From the NCBI GenBank assembly GCA_013140495.1, contig JABFSR010000210.1, forward strand, positions 1-52,344: DNA of 52,344 nt. Direction: 5' to 3'. Each line of letters starts with the position of its first letter. Within the stretch, counting starts at the first letter, position 1. The stretch comes from Verrucomicrobiota bacterium. Its GTDB lineage: Bacteria; Verrucomicrobiota; Verrucomicrobiia; Limisphaerales; JADLHS01. Positions 25,544 to 35,520 of the stretch are shown here, piece by piece. The translations under genes and the position numbers were made by a program. The notes below the pieces were generated by a model that had not been told where the DNA came from, ran no database searches, and was given only the letters and a program-made list of their open reading frames with translations.

Positions 25544-28345
25544 TCAGCGGGCTTTTACCGACAGAGCCGACTGGAATTCATAATCGCCCGAGCCGGTTTC
25601 ATAAACGTCTGCGCCGGTTTCAAAGCGCGCTGGTTTTAATGGCGGCGTGCTTCGTGATTGCTTGGATGAGGTTGCCGGCACATGCACCGTTGCTGAACTA
25701 TTTGCGGGAATGCTGACTTTGAGTTGCAGCGCACCCTCCTTCTTCGTCCATTCCACCGCTACCCGTCCGCGTACAGTTTGCGTGCTTGCCTTCACGAATG
25801 ACAACGTGTCCGGGATGAAGGGTTTGATGACTATGTTCTCGAAGCCAGGTTTCTTCTCATCAGGCTGGATGCCGGCGAGCGTTCGATAGAACCACGCGTC
25901 AATGCTGCCCATCATCACGTGGTTGTGCGAGCCTTTCAGATCCCAGAACTCGGACATCGTGGTGCGGCCGCCTTCCAGCATGTGGGCCCAGCTTGGGAAA
26001 CCCGTTTGATTGACGAGTTGATACGCCACGTCCGCTTTCCCGGACTCGGTCAACGCATCAATAAGATATTTCGCACCGAGCACGCCCACGTTGAAATGGC
26101 CTTTGCGGTGTTCCAGATCGCTCAGAATATTTTGCAGCACGGCGGACTGGTTCGCCGGTTCCACCAAGCCGAGAAAGAGCGGGAAGGCATTGGCAAACTG
26201 TGTGCCCTGTTCATACTGCTTTTTCTTTGGGTCATAAAATGTGCGGTTGAAGGCGGCTTTGATCTGCTTGGCGCGTGCGTTGTATTGTTCCGCCTCTTGT
26301 CGCTTGCCTAAAACGTCGGCAGCTTTGGCAAGGATGAGCGCGTCGTAATAATAGAATGCTGTGACGACGGACACCGGTTCGCCTTCCTTCCAGCCTTCCA
26401 CAATCGTGCCCCAGTCGCCGATCCAATACTTGGGCAGGATGTGATTGGTCGCCTGCGTTCCGAGAAAGTCCACGTAACGTTTCATGGAGTCGAAATGCCC
26501 CGCCAGAAACTGGCGGTCGCCGTAGTGCAAATAGTATTGCCAGGTCATGAGCACATACGCGCTGCTCCACGTTGGGTCGGGTTCGTCCGTGATGTAGGGG
26601 CGCGGTGAGACGATGGAGATGTCGCCATTCGCCTCGTTCTGGTTGAAGCGGACACCGTCCAGCCATTGCCGGTAGAAGAGTGGCAGGTCGAAGTTGAACA
26701 TGGCTTCCTCCATGGAAACCATCGCGTCCCCGAACCACCCGAGCCGTTCGTCGCGCTGCGGGCAATCCATTGGGTATCCCATCAGGTTGCTGCGCTGCGA
26801 CCAACGTGTCGCGCGATGAATGCGGTTGACCAATTCGTTGTCGCATTCGAAGTCGCCGACACTGTCGCACGCGGTGTGGACGACGCAGCCCAACAGGTTG
26901 TCGGGTTTTGGCGTGCCGGGGAATCCCGTCACCTCCACGTAGCGAAAACCGTGAAACGTGAAGCGCGGTTCATAAACCTCCTGACCGATTCCCTTCAACA
27001 CATAAACATCCGTGGCCAGCGCCCGTTCATTGCTCTTCACATCAATGTTACCGTCGGGCAGGAGATCCTCCGCGTAGCGCAATGTGACGCGCTTGTTTCG
27101 CGGCCCTTGAACGTTCAACCGCACCCAGCCCGCAAAGTTCTGTCCCAGATCGAACACATAAACGCCGGGCTTCGGATTCTTCACCACGACGGACTTGATG
27201 TGTTCGATCACTTTGATGGGTTGCATGAGATGCGAGACGAGAACTCCACCCGGCGGCTCGACGATATTGGCCGGTTTCCAACCGGAATCGCTCGTGTCGG
27301 GTTGATTCCAGTTCGGCACTTCCTTTGTCGCGTCATAAACCTCGCCGTCGAAGACGCAGGAAGCCAGCACTGGACCGGGCGCAGCCTTCCACGATCCGTC
27401 TGAAATGATCACTTGCGATGAACCGTCCGCATACTCGACGTGGAGCTGGACCATCGCGCGTTTGGCGCCGAACCATTGCATGCGATACGGCTCCCACCAT
27501 TTCTTCTGCGGATTGAACCAGCCGTTTCCAAGCATCACGCCAAGGACATTCGTGCCCTCGCGCAACTGTGCGGTCAAATCATAGGTATCGTAGAGCACCC
27601 ATTTGCGGTAATTGCTCTTGGCCGGAGCAAGAACGTGGTCGCCGACACGTTGGCCGTTGCACGAGAGTTCGTAATAGCCCAGGCCCGTCACGTAAACCTC
27701 CGCCCGCCGGATCGGTTTGTCGGCAACGAAACTTTTTCGGAGCAGGGTGGAGCGTCCGTCCACGGTTACCTTCTCCGTCAGGTTGGTGAACTCCTTGGTG
27801 CTTTTGAAAAAGCCTTCGGGCGGAAATGTTTCCTTTGCTGGACCGCTGCCAATCCATTTGGCTTTCCAGTCCTGTGCCCGGAGCAAAGCCATTTCCCACG
27901 AAGCCGGTTGACTCCAGTCCGAAACCTTTCCCGACGCATCCCATACCCGCACTTTCCAGTAACAGCGCTGCCGTGAAGTCAACGGCGCGCCTGCATATGC
28001 CACGTGTGCGGACTCGCCTGACTTGACCTGGCCCGAATCCCACAAGTCGCCTTGGTTCGCGGTCAACAGTTCAGCCGTGCTGGCAACCAATACTCGATAC
28101 GCACTCTGTTTCTGATTCCGTTCGTGCGATTCCAGCAGCCAGCCCAACTGCGGGCGTGCTGCCTCCACCCCGATTGGATTCTGCGCGTATTCGCAGCGGA
28201 GGACGGAGGGTTTCAATTCAGCCGATGCTGGAGGATTCGTTTGGGTTGTGCTGTCGGCACCGGGCGCGGTCCACGCAAAAAGCACTGCCAGGCATATCCA
28301 GGTGGTTGCTAAACGTCCGGAGTGTTTTGCGAATCGCGCATGCAT
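25544..28345 (-). CDS. Alpha-L-rhamnosidase, GH78
   Basis: This 933-residue exported enzyme has the four-part GH78 architecture. After a signal peptide (ending near APGADS) come an N-terminal beta-domain (LRCEYAQNPIGVEAARPQLG), the rhamnosidase N domain (AEVYVTGLGYYELSCNGQRV), a concanavalin-like domain, and the alpha/alpha barrel. The barrel has the acid signature MDCPQRDERLGWFGDAMVS and the later glutamate in MLEGGRTTMSEFWD. It hydrolyses terminal alpha-L-rhamnose from pectin-type glycans or glycosides, by inversion, in the periplasm or outside. It is divergent to the propeller-barrel gene across only 100 bases, suggesting shared control. Confidence 0.94.
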   Translation of the reverse strand: MHARFAKHSGRLATTWICLAVLFAWTAPGADSTTQTNPPASAELKPSVLRCEYAQNPIGVEAARPQLGWLLESHERNQKQSAYRVLVASTAELLTANQGDLWDSGQVKSGESAHVAYAGAPLTSRQRCYWKVRVWDASGKVSDWSQPASWEMALLRAQDWKAKWIGSGPAKETFPPEGFFKSTKEFTNLTEKVTVDGRSTLLRKSFVADKPIRRAEVYVTGLGYYELSCNGQRVGDHVLAPAKSNYRKWVLYDTYDLTAQLREGTNVLGVMLGNGWFNPQKKWWEPYRMQWFGAKRAMVQLHVEYADGSSQVIISDGSWKAAPGPVLASCVFDGEVYDATKEVPNWNQPDTSDSGWKPANIVEPPGGVLVSHLMQPIKVIEHIKSVVVKNPKPGVYVFDLGQNFAGWVRLNVQGPRNKRVTLRYAEDLLPDGNIDVKSNERALATDVYVLKGIGQEVYEPRFTFHGFRYVEVTGFPGTPKPDNLLGCVVHTACDSVGDFECDNELVNRIHRATRWSQRSNLMGYPMDCPQRDERLGWFGDAMVSMEEAMFNFDLPLFYRQWLDGVRFNQNEANGDISIVSPRPYITDEPDPTWSSAYVLMTWQYYLHYGDRQFLAGHFDSMKRYVDFLGTQATNHILPKYWIGDWGTIVEGWKEGEPVSVVTAFYYYDALILAKAADVLGKRQEAEQYNARAKQIKAAFNRTFYDPKKKQYEQGTQFANAFPLFLGLVEPANQSAVLQNILSDLEHRKGHFNVGVLGAKYLIDALTESGKADVAYQLVNQTGFPSWAHMLEGGRTTMSEFWDLKGSHNHVMMGSIDAWFYRTLAGIQPDEKKPGFENIVIKPFIPDTLSFVKASTQTVRGRVAVEWTKKEGALQLKVSIPANSSATVHVPATSSKQSRSTPPLKPARFETGADVYETGSGDYEFQSALSVKAR

Positions 28346-28445
28346 CGTTGGCGATTGGTAACGCGTTCGAGGATTTCTGTCACGTTCCGAGTTCGCAAGG
28401 ATTCGGCTTTACGATTCGCAGGAGCGCGGACATCTTCGGATTTGA
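28346..28445. promoter_or_regulatory. Short divergent promoter region between GH78 and the propeller-barrel gene
   Basis: Both genes start outward from these 100 bases, so their promoters must overlap or sit side by side. No clear operator repeat was seen. Confidence 0.4.
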
Positions 28446-30845
28446 ATGAAGTTAAAATCCTCTGATTTGCGCAAAACTCTTTTCGTGAAACTTCCCACCT
28501 GCCTGAACATCCGCATGGTGGCAACCGTTTCATTTTGCATTGCGACTGCTTTTTTTGCTTCGGATGTGAACGCAGCACAGCCCGGAGTCGCCACAAATGC
28601 AGAACAGCGACGACTATGGAAACCGGTGGCGGATGAGCCCTATTTGCAGGAGATCGGTGAAAAGATCGTCACGGACAAACCGGTCACCTCGGTCGCGGTT
28701 CACAAGGACACGGTTTATGCCGTCGTGGGAGGATCGCTCAAGGAATTGCGCGAAGGTGCTTTGAAGGATGTGGCGGGTGCTCCTGCTGGAATCACCAGAC
28801 TGCGCTCACTTGGCGGCGCGGTCTGGGCTTCTGCCGGGAAGGGAACTTTTCGTTTCGCTTCCGGCAATTGGGAACGTGTTGACGAGCGGCCCTTCACCGA
28901 TGGTTGCGTGCATCTCGGCCAGGTTTATCTCGCCACGCGCGATAACATTTTCCGGTTCGATGGCGGCAAGCTCGTCAACATCCGCCCCGCTGATGGCTAC
29001 CTGTCCACGGATACCACTGTGATCATGGAGGATTTCAGCCAGGTGCTGGCTGACCCGGTGGAGATCGGTCCGGTGGAGCGGATCGCCTCGTACAGTGGGA
29101 CGCTTTACATGCTGCGCTCCGGTCATCTGGCGTTGCTGGATGGAAAGACATTCTTCCAGGACCCTGTGGATTGGGGGACGCTGCCGTCGCCCGTTACCCG
29201 CGACATGCTGGCGTTGGGCAACCGGATTTATGTGGCGACGGATCGCGGCCTGGGGGTATTGCGCGGAATGGCACTCACGTCCTTGCGTGGCGGTGACGGT
29301 CTGCCTTATGAAGACACGACCTGTCTTGCCGAAGGATTCGACGGCGACCTCTGGATAGGCACCAGCCGTGGCGCAATACGCAAGATCGGAGACGACAATC
29401 ACTATTTCGGCGCGCAACACTGGTTGCCCGGTGATTACGTTCGGGACATCGCCACGGGCAAGCGTGTGGTTTACATCGCGACAGACGGCGGGTTGGGGAT
29501 CATCCGCTATGAGCCTTTTACGCTCGCGAAGAAGGCGGCATACTACGAACGCGAACTGGACGACTGGGGCTTCAAGCGGCTTGGGTTCATTCACAAACTT
29601 TACTGGTCGGGCGACCAGGACGGCTGGCTGCGGGAGATCAGCGACAATGACGGCGGGAATACCGCACATTATCTGGCAGCCGCCACCTTCAAGTACGCCG
29701 CCACCGGTGACGAAAAGGCGCGGCTGGAGGCAGTTGAAGCATTCAAGGCGATGGTGTGGTTGGACGACATCACCGGGAATCCTGGTTTCTTTGCCCGCGC
29801 TGTCTGGTCGGTCAAGGGCGACAAGGGTGAGCGTGCGACGCGCGGATCGGGCGGACTGCCGGCCAAGTGGTATCCGACGAAGGACGGTTTATGGATCTGG
29901 AAGGGCGACACTTCCAGCGACGAGGTGAACGGGCATTATTTTGCCGTCTGCCTCTTTCACGATCTTGCGGCGAAAGGTGCGGAGAAGGCTCGCGCGGCGA
30001 AACACATTGCAAACATCACGTCACACATCATGAACAACGGTTGGTTGCTGCGGGACATGGATGGCAAGCCGACGCGTTGGGGGCGATGGGATCCCGAATA
30101 CCTCCAGCGGCCATACGGGATTGAATCGCGCGGACTGAACGGGATGGAGGCGTTGAGTTATGTGCAAGCGGCTTACGCGTTGACAGGCGATCCCAAATTC
30201 CAAGCGGGCCTCGAACAGCTTCTGAAATGGCGCTATCACACCTACGTCCTGCGGCAGAAGATGACATTTCCGCCCGACTCCATCGCTACGTGGGACGATG
30301 AACTGGGATTCTGGTGTTACTACACGCTGCTTACCTATGCCAGAGACCCGGAACTGCGATCCATTTACCTGCGCAGCCTGGAGCGGAGCTGGGAGGTGCT
30401 GCGCATGCAACAACTGCCGTTTTTTAACTTTGTGTACGGCGCGTTCACCGGGAGTGACTGCGAAGCGCCGCAGGCTGCACAGCATCTGCGCGAATGGTCG
30501 CTTGATCTGGTGAATCACAACTATCATAACTCGCACCGCAGCGATCTTTCGCCCCAGCGCGGCTATGTGCCTTACGCCGGCGGCACGCGCGCCATTTCAC
30601 CGCGGGAATCAGAGTCCAAGTGGGGAAGCCGTTCCGCGCTCCAGTACGACGGCGGCGAAAACAGCCACGGCGTCACCCCGCCGATTGGCTGGCTGGAGGA
30701 TTACTGGATGGGGAGGTACTACGGTTTCATTGAAGCGCCAAAAACGCAGGATCGGGAAGCGACCATATTGCCTGCGCGTTCAACGAAACTTCGGGGAGCG
30801 GCACCTTACAACGGACCCGCGCGTCCAGATGGTAAACAGGATTAG
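28446..30845 (+). CDS. Exported beta-propeller plus alpha/alpha-barrel protein
   Basis: This 799-residue protein (alternative start 28515) has a hydrophobic signal (MVATVSFCIATAFFASDVNA from residue 24). Residues 75-375 form a beta-propeller-like repeat array. One unit, EGFDGDLWIGTSRGAIRKI, fits the Reg_prop blade motif found in two-component sensor propellers, and others read IYVATDRGLGVLRG and VVYIATDGGLGIIRY. From residue 390 the protein becomes helical and rich in Trp and Tyr (AAATFKYAATGDEKARLEAV, DDELGFWCYYTLLTYARDPE), like the alpha/alpha barrels of glycosidases. No kinase domain is present. It may bind or cleave a glycan. Divergent to GH78. Confidence 0.7.
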   Translation: MKLKSSDLRKTLFVKLPTCLNIRMVATVSFCIATAFFASDVNAAQPGVATNAEQRRLWKPVADEPYLQEIGEKIVTDKPVTSVAVHKDTVYAVVGGSLKELREGALKDVAGAPAGITRLRSLGGAVWASAGKGTFRFASGNWERVDERPFTDGCVHLGQVYLATRDNIFRFDGGKLVNIRPADGYLSTDTTVIMEDFSQVLADPVEIGPVERIASYSGTLYMLRSGHLALLDGKTFFQDPVDWGTLPSPVTRDMLALGNRIYVATDRGLGVLRGMALTSLRGGDGLPYEDTTCLAEGFDGDLWIGTSRGAIRKIGDDNHYFGAQHWLPGDYVRDIATGKRVVYIATDGGLGIIRYEPFTLAKKAAYYERELDDWGFKRLGFIHKLYWSGDQDGWLREISDNDGGNTAHYLAAATFKYAATGDEKARLEAVEAFKAMVWLDDITGNPGFFARAVWSVKGDKGERATRGSGGLPAKWYPTKDGLWIWKGDTSSDEVNGHYFAVCLFHDLAAKGAEKARAAKHIANITSHIMNNGWLLRDMDGKPTRWGRWDPEYLQRPYGIESRGLNGMEALSYVQAAYALTGDPKFQAGLEQLLKWRYHTYVLRQKMTFPPDSIATWDDELGFWCYYTLLTYARDPELRSIYLRSLERSWEVLRMQQLPFFNFVYGAFTGSDCEAPQAAQHLREWSLDLVNHNYHNSHRSDLSPQRGYVPYAGGTRAISPRESESKWGSRSALQYDGGENSHGVTPPIGWLEDYWMGRYYGFIEAPKTQDREATILPARSTKLRGAAPYNGPARPDGKQD

Positions 30846-30891
30846 TCGCTGATTGAAAGGCGATCTTCTTCGTTCTCGAAGCGTACTTTGA

Positions 30892-31731
30892 TTAAATGCC
30901 TGGCGCAGACGATCTCTCGATTGCCCACACGGTATCGCGACTCTTGGGAGCCGGAAAACCGTTGTGTTGAGCCTGTATCACCGGTACACGCGTGCTGCTT
31001 TCGAGCCATTTCTTTATTTCTGCATGGCCATCAGCAAAGCCAAACCCACAAGCCCCGTTATGATAACTTGCCGGCAGATCCGTCCAGTTGTTGGGATCCG
31101 TCACTCCCATGATCGTCCAAGCATCGTTGATGCTGTCGGGATGCTCATCCACAAACACCCAAAGCAAGGAGGGTGGCGGCTTGGTGATGTCGGACATTTT
31201 CTGATAGCTCAACCACCGGCTGTTTGGCGGGCTGTCATACCAATGCGAGCCTAGTGCAGAATGTTCCTTGGGGTAGGCTCCGCCTTCAATAAATCCATTC
31301 ATACCGACGCTGCGGACGCGAGCCATGCTAATGTTAAATATCTTGCAATTGTAAATGTCAGCGGGGCATTTGTAGATGCCTACATTTTTCGTGTAGGGAC
31401 CGATCTTCGCATTTCTCAGGTTATTCAAGTTGGTATTTGCGGTGTTCCCGGGATTGAAATCCAACCATCCAGGAACCCAACTATTATTCAAGTCGCCTCC
31501 ACCGTCATGATTAGGTACCAGCTTGCCCTGATTGTCGTCCGAGTACATGACCCAAGCCAGCGTCAGTTGTTTTTGATTCGACAAGCAGTAAATCCCTTGG
31601 GCTTTCGCTTTGGCTTTGGTCAAAGCAGGGAGAAGCATGGCCGCAAGGATTGCAATGATGGCAATGACTACGAGCAGCTCAATCAGGGTAAATCCAGCCT
31701 GGATATGGGATCGGTGGTGGTCGGCTTTCAT
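30892..31731 (-). CDS. Pseudopilin-like protein, H-x9-DG type
   Basis: This 279-residue protein has the prepilin start [20 protein letters not shown] and the standard continuation [20 protein letters not shown]. The globular part has conserved YKCPAD and NGFIEGGAY. The C-terminal region has [12 protein letters not shown], an exact H-x9-DG motif, followed by H-AEIKKW. Such proteins are expanded in Verrucomicrobiota and Planctomycetes and are taken to be type II secretion or pilus-like components. It closely resembles the neighbouring gene at 31887-32771 (tandem duplication). Function unknown. Confidence 0.87.
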   Translation of the reverse strand: MKADHHRSHIQAGFTLIELLVVIAIIAILAAMLLPALTKAKAKAQGIYCLSNQKQLTLAWVMYSDDNQGKLVPNHDGGGDLNNSWVPGWLDFNPGNTANTNLNNLRNAKIGPYTKNVGIYKCPADIYNCKIFNISMARVRSVGMNGFIEGGAYPKEHSALGSHWYDSPPNSRWLSYQKMSDITKPPPSLLWVFVDEHPDSINDAWTIMGVTDPNNWTDLPASYHNGACGFGFADGHAEIKKWLESSTRVPVIQAQHNGFPAPKSRDTVWAIERSSAPGI

Positions 31732-31886
31732 GCAGAAAATAAAGCAGACTCACCGTGATGTGTCAATAAATCAGGCCTGCTTTAACTCGGCCCAACTGCG
31801 TCAATCACCAATCTGGCAGTGTAAACTGAAGCCTTGGCTTGCTTTGCATGGAAATCTCGCCCAAACCGAAAATCTGCCTCTCGCAG

Positions 31887-32771
31887 TCATCTCAGGGCAC
31901 CGGAGTGCTTGCCCATCCATTCAAGATCAATGCTGCCTGGTGCAACTACGCCCAAGGCACTGTATCTGTCATCGTCCACGGGCACGACCGCTTTCTTGGT
32001 TCTCCCATCCTTCCAAGCGTGGATTTCGCTGTGACCATCCACGAAACTAAAACCGCAGGCTCCGTTGTGGTAGCTCGCTGGCAGATCAACCCAGCTATCC
32101 GGACTCATGCTGTGGATCATCCAGCCGTCGTTGATGCTGTTGGGGTGTTCATCCACCACCATCCACAGGTCGCTTGGCGAAGGTTTCAACACTTGGGAGA
32201 ATTTGTCATAGCTGCAGTAGATTCCGCCAAACCAAACTGACTGGCCGGATGGCTTCTCACCCTTGTAGGCACCACCTTCGATGAAGCCATTCATTGAGAC
32301 GCTGCGGACCCGGCCGGTCCATCCGCGACTCCGTTGCGGCACTGAAAGATAAAAGTCGGCCGGGCACTTATAGATACCCGGACTCTTGGTGTAAGGTCCG
32401 ATTTTGCCTGCCAGCAGGAATGCAGTGTTGGTATTCTGTGGTTCGAGTGACCAATTGATTTTACCCTGAATCCAACCACCGGCTCCGTCGCCTTGAAAGT
32501 TGGGCGGGAACCATCCGTTATTGTCGTCGCCATACATCGTGATGGCAAGACCGAGTTGCTTGAGATTGCTCATGCACATGATCCCTTGGGCCTTCGCCTT
32601 GGCCTTGGTTAAAGCCGGCAACAGCATGGCTGCAAGGATTGCGATGATGGCAATGACCACGAGCAGTTCGATCAAGGTGAAGCCGCGCCGCTGGCGCAAA
32701 TGCAGTCCCATGAACTTGAGGTCGGGATTTTGGTGAAAGATTTTCATGCTGCGATAATGTTGCGAGTTCAA
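31887..32771 (-). CDS. Pseudopilin-like protein, H-x9-DG type
   Basis: This 294-residue protein has the prepilin segment [20 protein letters not shown] and shares with the gene at 30892 the stretches [35 protein letters not shown] and [15 protein letters not shown] (H-x9-DG). The start is uncertain; ATGs at 32771, 32747 and 32711 all precede the prepilin segment. It differs from the neighbour mainly in the middle ([20 protein letters not shown]) and tail ([20 protein letters not shown]). The 155 bases between the pair show no further gene. A duplicated pseudopilin in a glycan-degradation neighbourhood is the main observation. Confidence 0.87.
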   Translation of the reverse strand: MNSQHYRSMKIFHQNPDLKFMGLHLRQRRGFTLIELLVVIAIIAILAAMLLPALTKAKAKAQGIMCMSNLKQLGLAITMYGDDNNGWFPPNFQGDGAGGWIQGKINWSLEPQNTNTAFLLAGKIGPYTKSPGIYKCPADFYLSVPQRSRGWTGRVRSVSMNGFIEGGAYKGEKPSGQSVWFGGIYCSYDKFSQVLKPSPSDLWMVVDEHPNSINDGWMIHSMSPDSWVDLPASYHNGACGFSFVDGHSEIHAWKDGRTKKAVVPVDDDRYSALGVVAPGSIDLEWMGKHSGALR

Positions 32772-32871
32772 GGCAAATTGTCAACAAACCCGATGGCCTT
32801 GCTGACTCAGGCCTAATCTACCGTGCTGTTTGGTGAATTCGCGTTTACGGCGGGCGAATATTACGAAACCG

Positions 32872-34182
32872 TCAAAGCTGCCAGCCTTTGCGGTAGTGAT
32901 GCTGGATATATTCGTCAGCCTCGGGGCGGTTCCTGGCGCGCAGATTCTTGCTGTCCCACTCGATCTTGCCGCCGACCCGATACGCCACGTTGCCCAGCAA
33001 CACCGCCTCGGTGAGGCGACCGGAATAGGCGAAGTCGGAGGCGGATGGTTTGCCAGACTTGACCGCCCGTATCCAGTCGCGGTGATGTTCGGTGAAGTCG
33101 CTGTTGATGGCTGGCGGCGACACGTAATCCTTGAAGTCCGGCTCGCGCAAAACGACATGCCGTGTGTAATCCGCAAGCAACACTCCCTTTTCACCCATGA
33201 ACAATACGCCGCTTCCCCATTTCTCCGCGAGTGCTGCCGGTAACAGCGCCGGTCTTTTGCCGCCGTGATACCAGGTCAACTTGAGCGGAGGGCGTTGATG
33301 GTCGTCAGCGTTCGTGCCGCGTGTGGCGTTGGATGCCGGGTGCTCGTAACGCACAACCAGCCAGGGTGGCGTTGAGTCCCGATGCACAGGCGAACCCTCA
33401 ATGACTTCCGCGCGCAACGGTGCGCTCAGGTTCAGTGCCCAGTGGGGAAGATCCATGTAGTGGCATCCCAGGTCCGCCAGCGCGCCTCCGCCAAACGCCC
33501 ACCAATGCCGCCATTTGAACGGCACGTACTCCGGATGATACGGAACCTCAGGCACGGGACCGAGCCATAGATCGTAATGCAGTCCGCTTGGCACCGGCGG
33601 TCTGTCCTTTGGCATGTCATTGCCGCCATAGGTGGAGTTGACCCATACATGCACTTCGTTCACCGCTCCGATTGCCCCCTGCTGGATGAGATCAACAACT
33701 CGGTGATAGTTCTCGCCGGAGTGAATCTGCGTGCCGATTTGCGTGATGAGCTTGTGCTTCCGCGCGAGTTCCGTGACGACGCGGCACTCGGAGATTGTGC
33801 GCGTGAGCGGCTTCTCGCAATAGACATGCCGACCGCTGCGCAATGCTGCGGCGGTGCAGACTGCGTGGGTGTGGTCAGGCGTGGCGATGACCACGGCATC
33901 AATGTCCTTCTGGTCAAGCAGTCGCCGGAAATCGTTGTACGATGTTGCTCCGGGGAATTTTTGTTTTGCCTTGGCAAGGAACGTCTCGTCCACATCGCAC
34001 AACGCCACGATGTTTTCGCCTGCGACATTGGTCATGTCGTAGTTGCCCTGGTTTGCAACGCCGATGATGCCGATGTTCAGCTTTTCATTGGCTGAAACTT
34101 TGCGCGGTGCAGTGCGGCAACCGGCGAGCCACAAGCCGGCAGCGCCCAGCGCCGTTTGGCGGATGAACTCGCGTCGCCTCAT
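32872..34182 (-). CDS. Gfo/Idh/MocA family oxidoreductase, Tat-exported, putative lipoprotein
   Basis: From ATG 34182 the product has 436 residues and starts MRRREFIRQTALGAAGLWLA, a twin-arginine signal ending in lipobox LAGC. It is therefore probably exported folded and lipid-anchored. The NAD(P) domain has IGIIGVANQGNYDMTNVAGE and IVALCDVDE; then IATPDHTHAVC and the canonical EKPLTR motif. The substrate domain has LWLGPVPEVPYHPEYVP and WRHWWAFGGGALADLGCHYM. The ATG overlaps the TGA of the upstream gene by four bases, so it is the third gene of the DUF1080 operon. Likely acts on 3-keto or related sugar derivatives. Confidence 0.9.
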   Translation of the reverse strand: MRRREFIRQTALGAAGLWLAGCRTAPRKVSANEKLNIGIIGVANQGNYDMTNVAGENIVALCDVDETFLAKAKQKFPGATSYNDFRRLLDQKDIDAVVIATPDHTHAVCTAAALRSGRHVYCEKPLTRTISECRVVTELARKHKLITQIGTQIHSGENYHRVVDLIQQGAIGAVNEVHVWVNSTYGGNDMPKDRPPVPSGLHYDLWLGPVPEVPYHPEYVPFKWRHWWAFGGGALADLGCHYMDLPHWALNLSAPLRAEVIEGSPVHRDSTPPWLVVRYEHPASNATRGTNADDHQRPPLKLTWYHGGKRPALLPAALAEKWGSGVLFMGEKGVLLADYTRHVVLREPDFKDYVSPPAINSDFTEHHRDWIRAVKSGKPSASDFAYSGRLTEAVLLGNVAYRVGGKIEWDSKNLRARNRPEADEYIQHHYRKGWQL

Positions 34183-35516
34183 GACAATCCTTTGACTTCC
34201 CAGCCTTTGCGATAACGCCGGCGGACATATTGGTTGGCTTCGGACATGTTCGAGAATTTCAATTTCTTCGCATTCCATTCAAGGGTGGTGCGCGGGAACC
34301 GGGTGGCGAGACCGCCCAGCAGAATCGTCTCGGTCAAAGGTCCGGCGTAATCGAAGTTGGCGGAGGTCTGGCCGTTGCCTCGGCAGGCTTCCACGAACTG
34401 TTGCCAGTGATCGTTCTCTGTGACCTTGGGGCGCGTCCAGTTTTCAAAATCCTTCTCCGGGAAAAGTTGCGCGCTTGCAATGTGCGGCAACAACATCATG
34501 CCCTTCGTGCCGATGAACAACGAACCCTGGTCCGGCAGCTTTTCATCACCCATCTGGGGCTGCACTTCCTTGGGAGGAAGTTGATTGCCATCATACCAAG
34601 TCACCTTGACCGTCTGGCCTTCGGTGAATTGTGTGCCAGGGAAAATGTATTCGATCCGGGCGTTGATGGCCCAGTTCCACTGGTTTGGCGCAGGACCGTC
34701 CGAGCGCAGCGAAATCGGCGCGGTCAGTTCGAGCGCCTTGAACACCGGATCGTAGATGTGGCAGCCCATGTCGCCAAATGTTCCGGTGCCGAAGTCCAGC
34801 CGTTTGCGCCAGTTGCTGGGATGATAGTAATTGTCACCAATGAAGGGCCGGGCCGCCGCAGTGCCGAGCCAGGAATCCCAGTTGAAATCTGTCGGCACAG
34901 GATCGTTGCGGTCGGGTCGCGCGGTGGTGTCGCCCCAGGCTTTGCTGCTCCAGGCATGGACTTCCTTGATCTTTCCAATCGTGCCGTCCTGAATGATGCG
35001 TACCGCCTGGCGGTAAGTGCCGCTGGAATGAATCTGTATGCCCATCTGCGTCACGAGCTTATTCTTGCGCGCAAACTCCGTGAGCCGCCGGGCTTCGAAT
35101 ACGTCGTGCGTCAGCGGCTTCTGGCAATAGACGTGTTTGCCGAGTTGCATTGCGGACATGGCCATCGCCGCGTGCATGTGGTCCGGCACGGTGACGTTTA
35201 CGGAGTCAATGGACTTCTCCTTGTCGAGCAGCTCGCGCCAGTCCTGGTAAATCTTTATGTCCGGGAATTCCTTCTTCAGCGCACGGGCCTTGTTCAGGTC
35301 CACATCCGCGACGGCGACCAGCCGGGCGCGACCGCCCCGTGTGATGCCTTCGATATCACTGCGGGCCATGCCGCTGCTGCCAAAGCTTGCGTGCAGGAGC
35401 GTTTCATTCGGAGACGCGGCCCGGAGTCCGCTGGTGACGTAAGGTGCGACCCACAATCCTGTGGCGGTCACAGCCGCCCGGCGCAGGAATTCTCGGCGTG
35501 AAAAGGCGTTTTTCAT
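34179..35516 (-). CDS. Gfo/Idh/MocA family oxidoreductase, Tat-exported
   Basis: From ATG 35516 the product has 445 residues and begins MKNAFSRREFLRRAAVTATG, a Tat signal. The core has VAVADVDLNKARALKKEFPD, then NVTVPDHMHAAMA, where the usual ATPxxxH reads TVPDHMH. It has YCQKPLTHDV (QKP instead of EKP), and KRLDFGTGTFGDMGCHIYD in the substrate domain. Starts four bases after the DUF1080 gene stop and overlaps the next oxidoreductase gene by four bases. The two oxidoreductases are diverged paralogues in one operon, suggesting successive or alternative redox steps on a sugar. Substrate not determinable. Confidence 0.9.
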   Translation of the reverse strand: MKNAFSRREFLRRAAVTATGLWVAPYVTSGLRAASPNETLLHASFGSSGMARSDIEGITRGGRARLVAVADVDLNKARALKKEFPDIKIYQDWRELLDKEKSIDSVNVTVPDHMHAAMAMSAMQLGKHVYCQKPLTHDVFEARRLTEFARKNKLVTQMGIQIHSSGTYRQAVRIIQDGTIGKIKEVHAWSSKAWGDTTARPDRNDPVPTDFNWDSWLGTAAARPFIGDNYYHPSNWRKRLDFGTGTFGDMGCHIYDPVFKALELTAPISLRSDGPAPNQWNWAINARIEYIFPGTQFTEGQTVKVTWYDGNQLPPKEVQPQMGDEKLPDQGSLFIGTKGMMLLPHIASAQLFPEKDFENWTRPKVTENDHWQQFVEACRGNGQTSANFDYAGPLTETILLGGLATRFPRTTLEWNAKKLKFSNMSEANQYVRRRYRKGWEVKGLS

Positions 35517-35520
35517 GGCT

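Noticed and set aside
34230..35501. A 423-residue plus-strand open frame opposite a Gfo/Idh/MocA gene
   Set aside because: Shadow of a strongly supported gene; no domain or export signal of its own.
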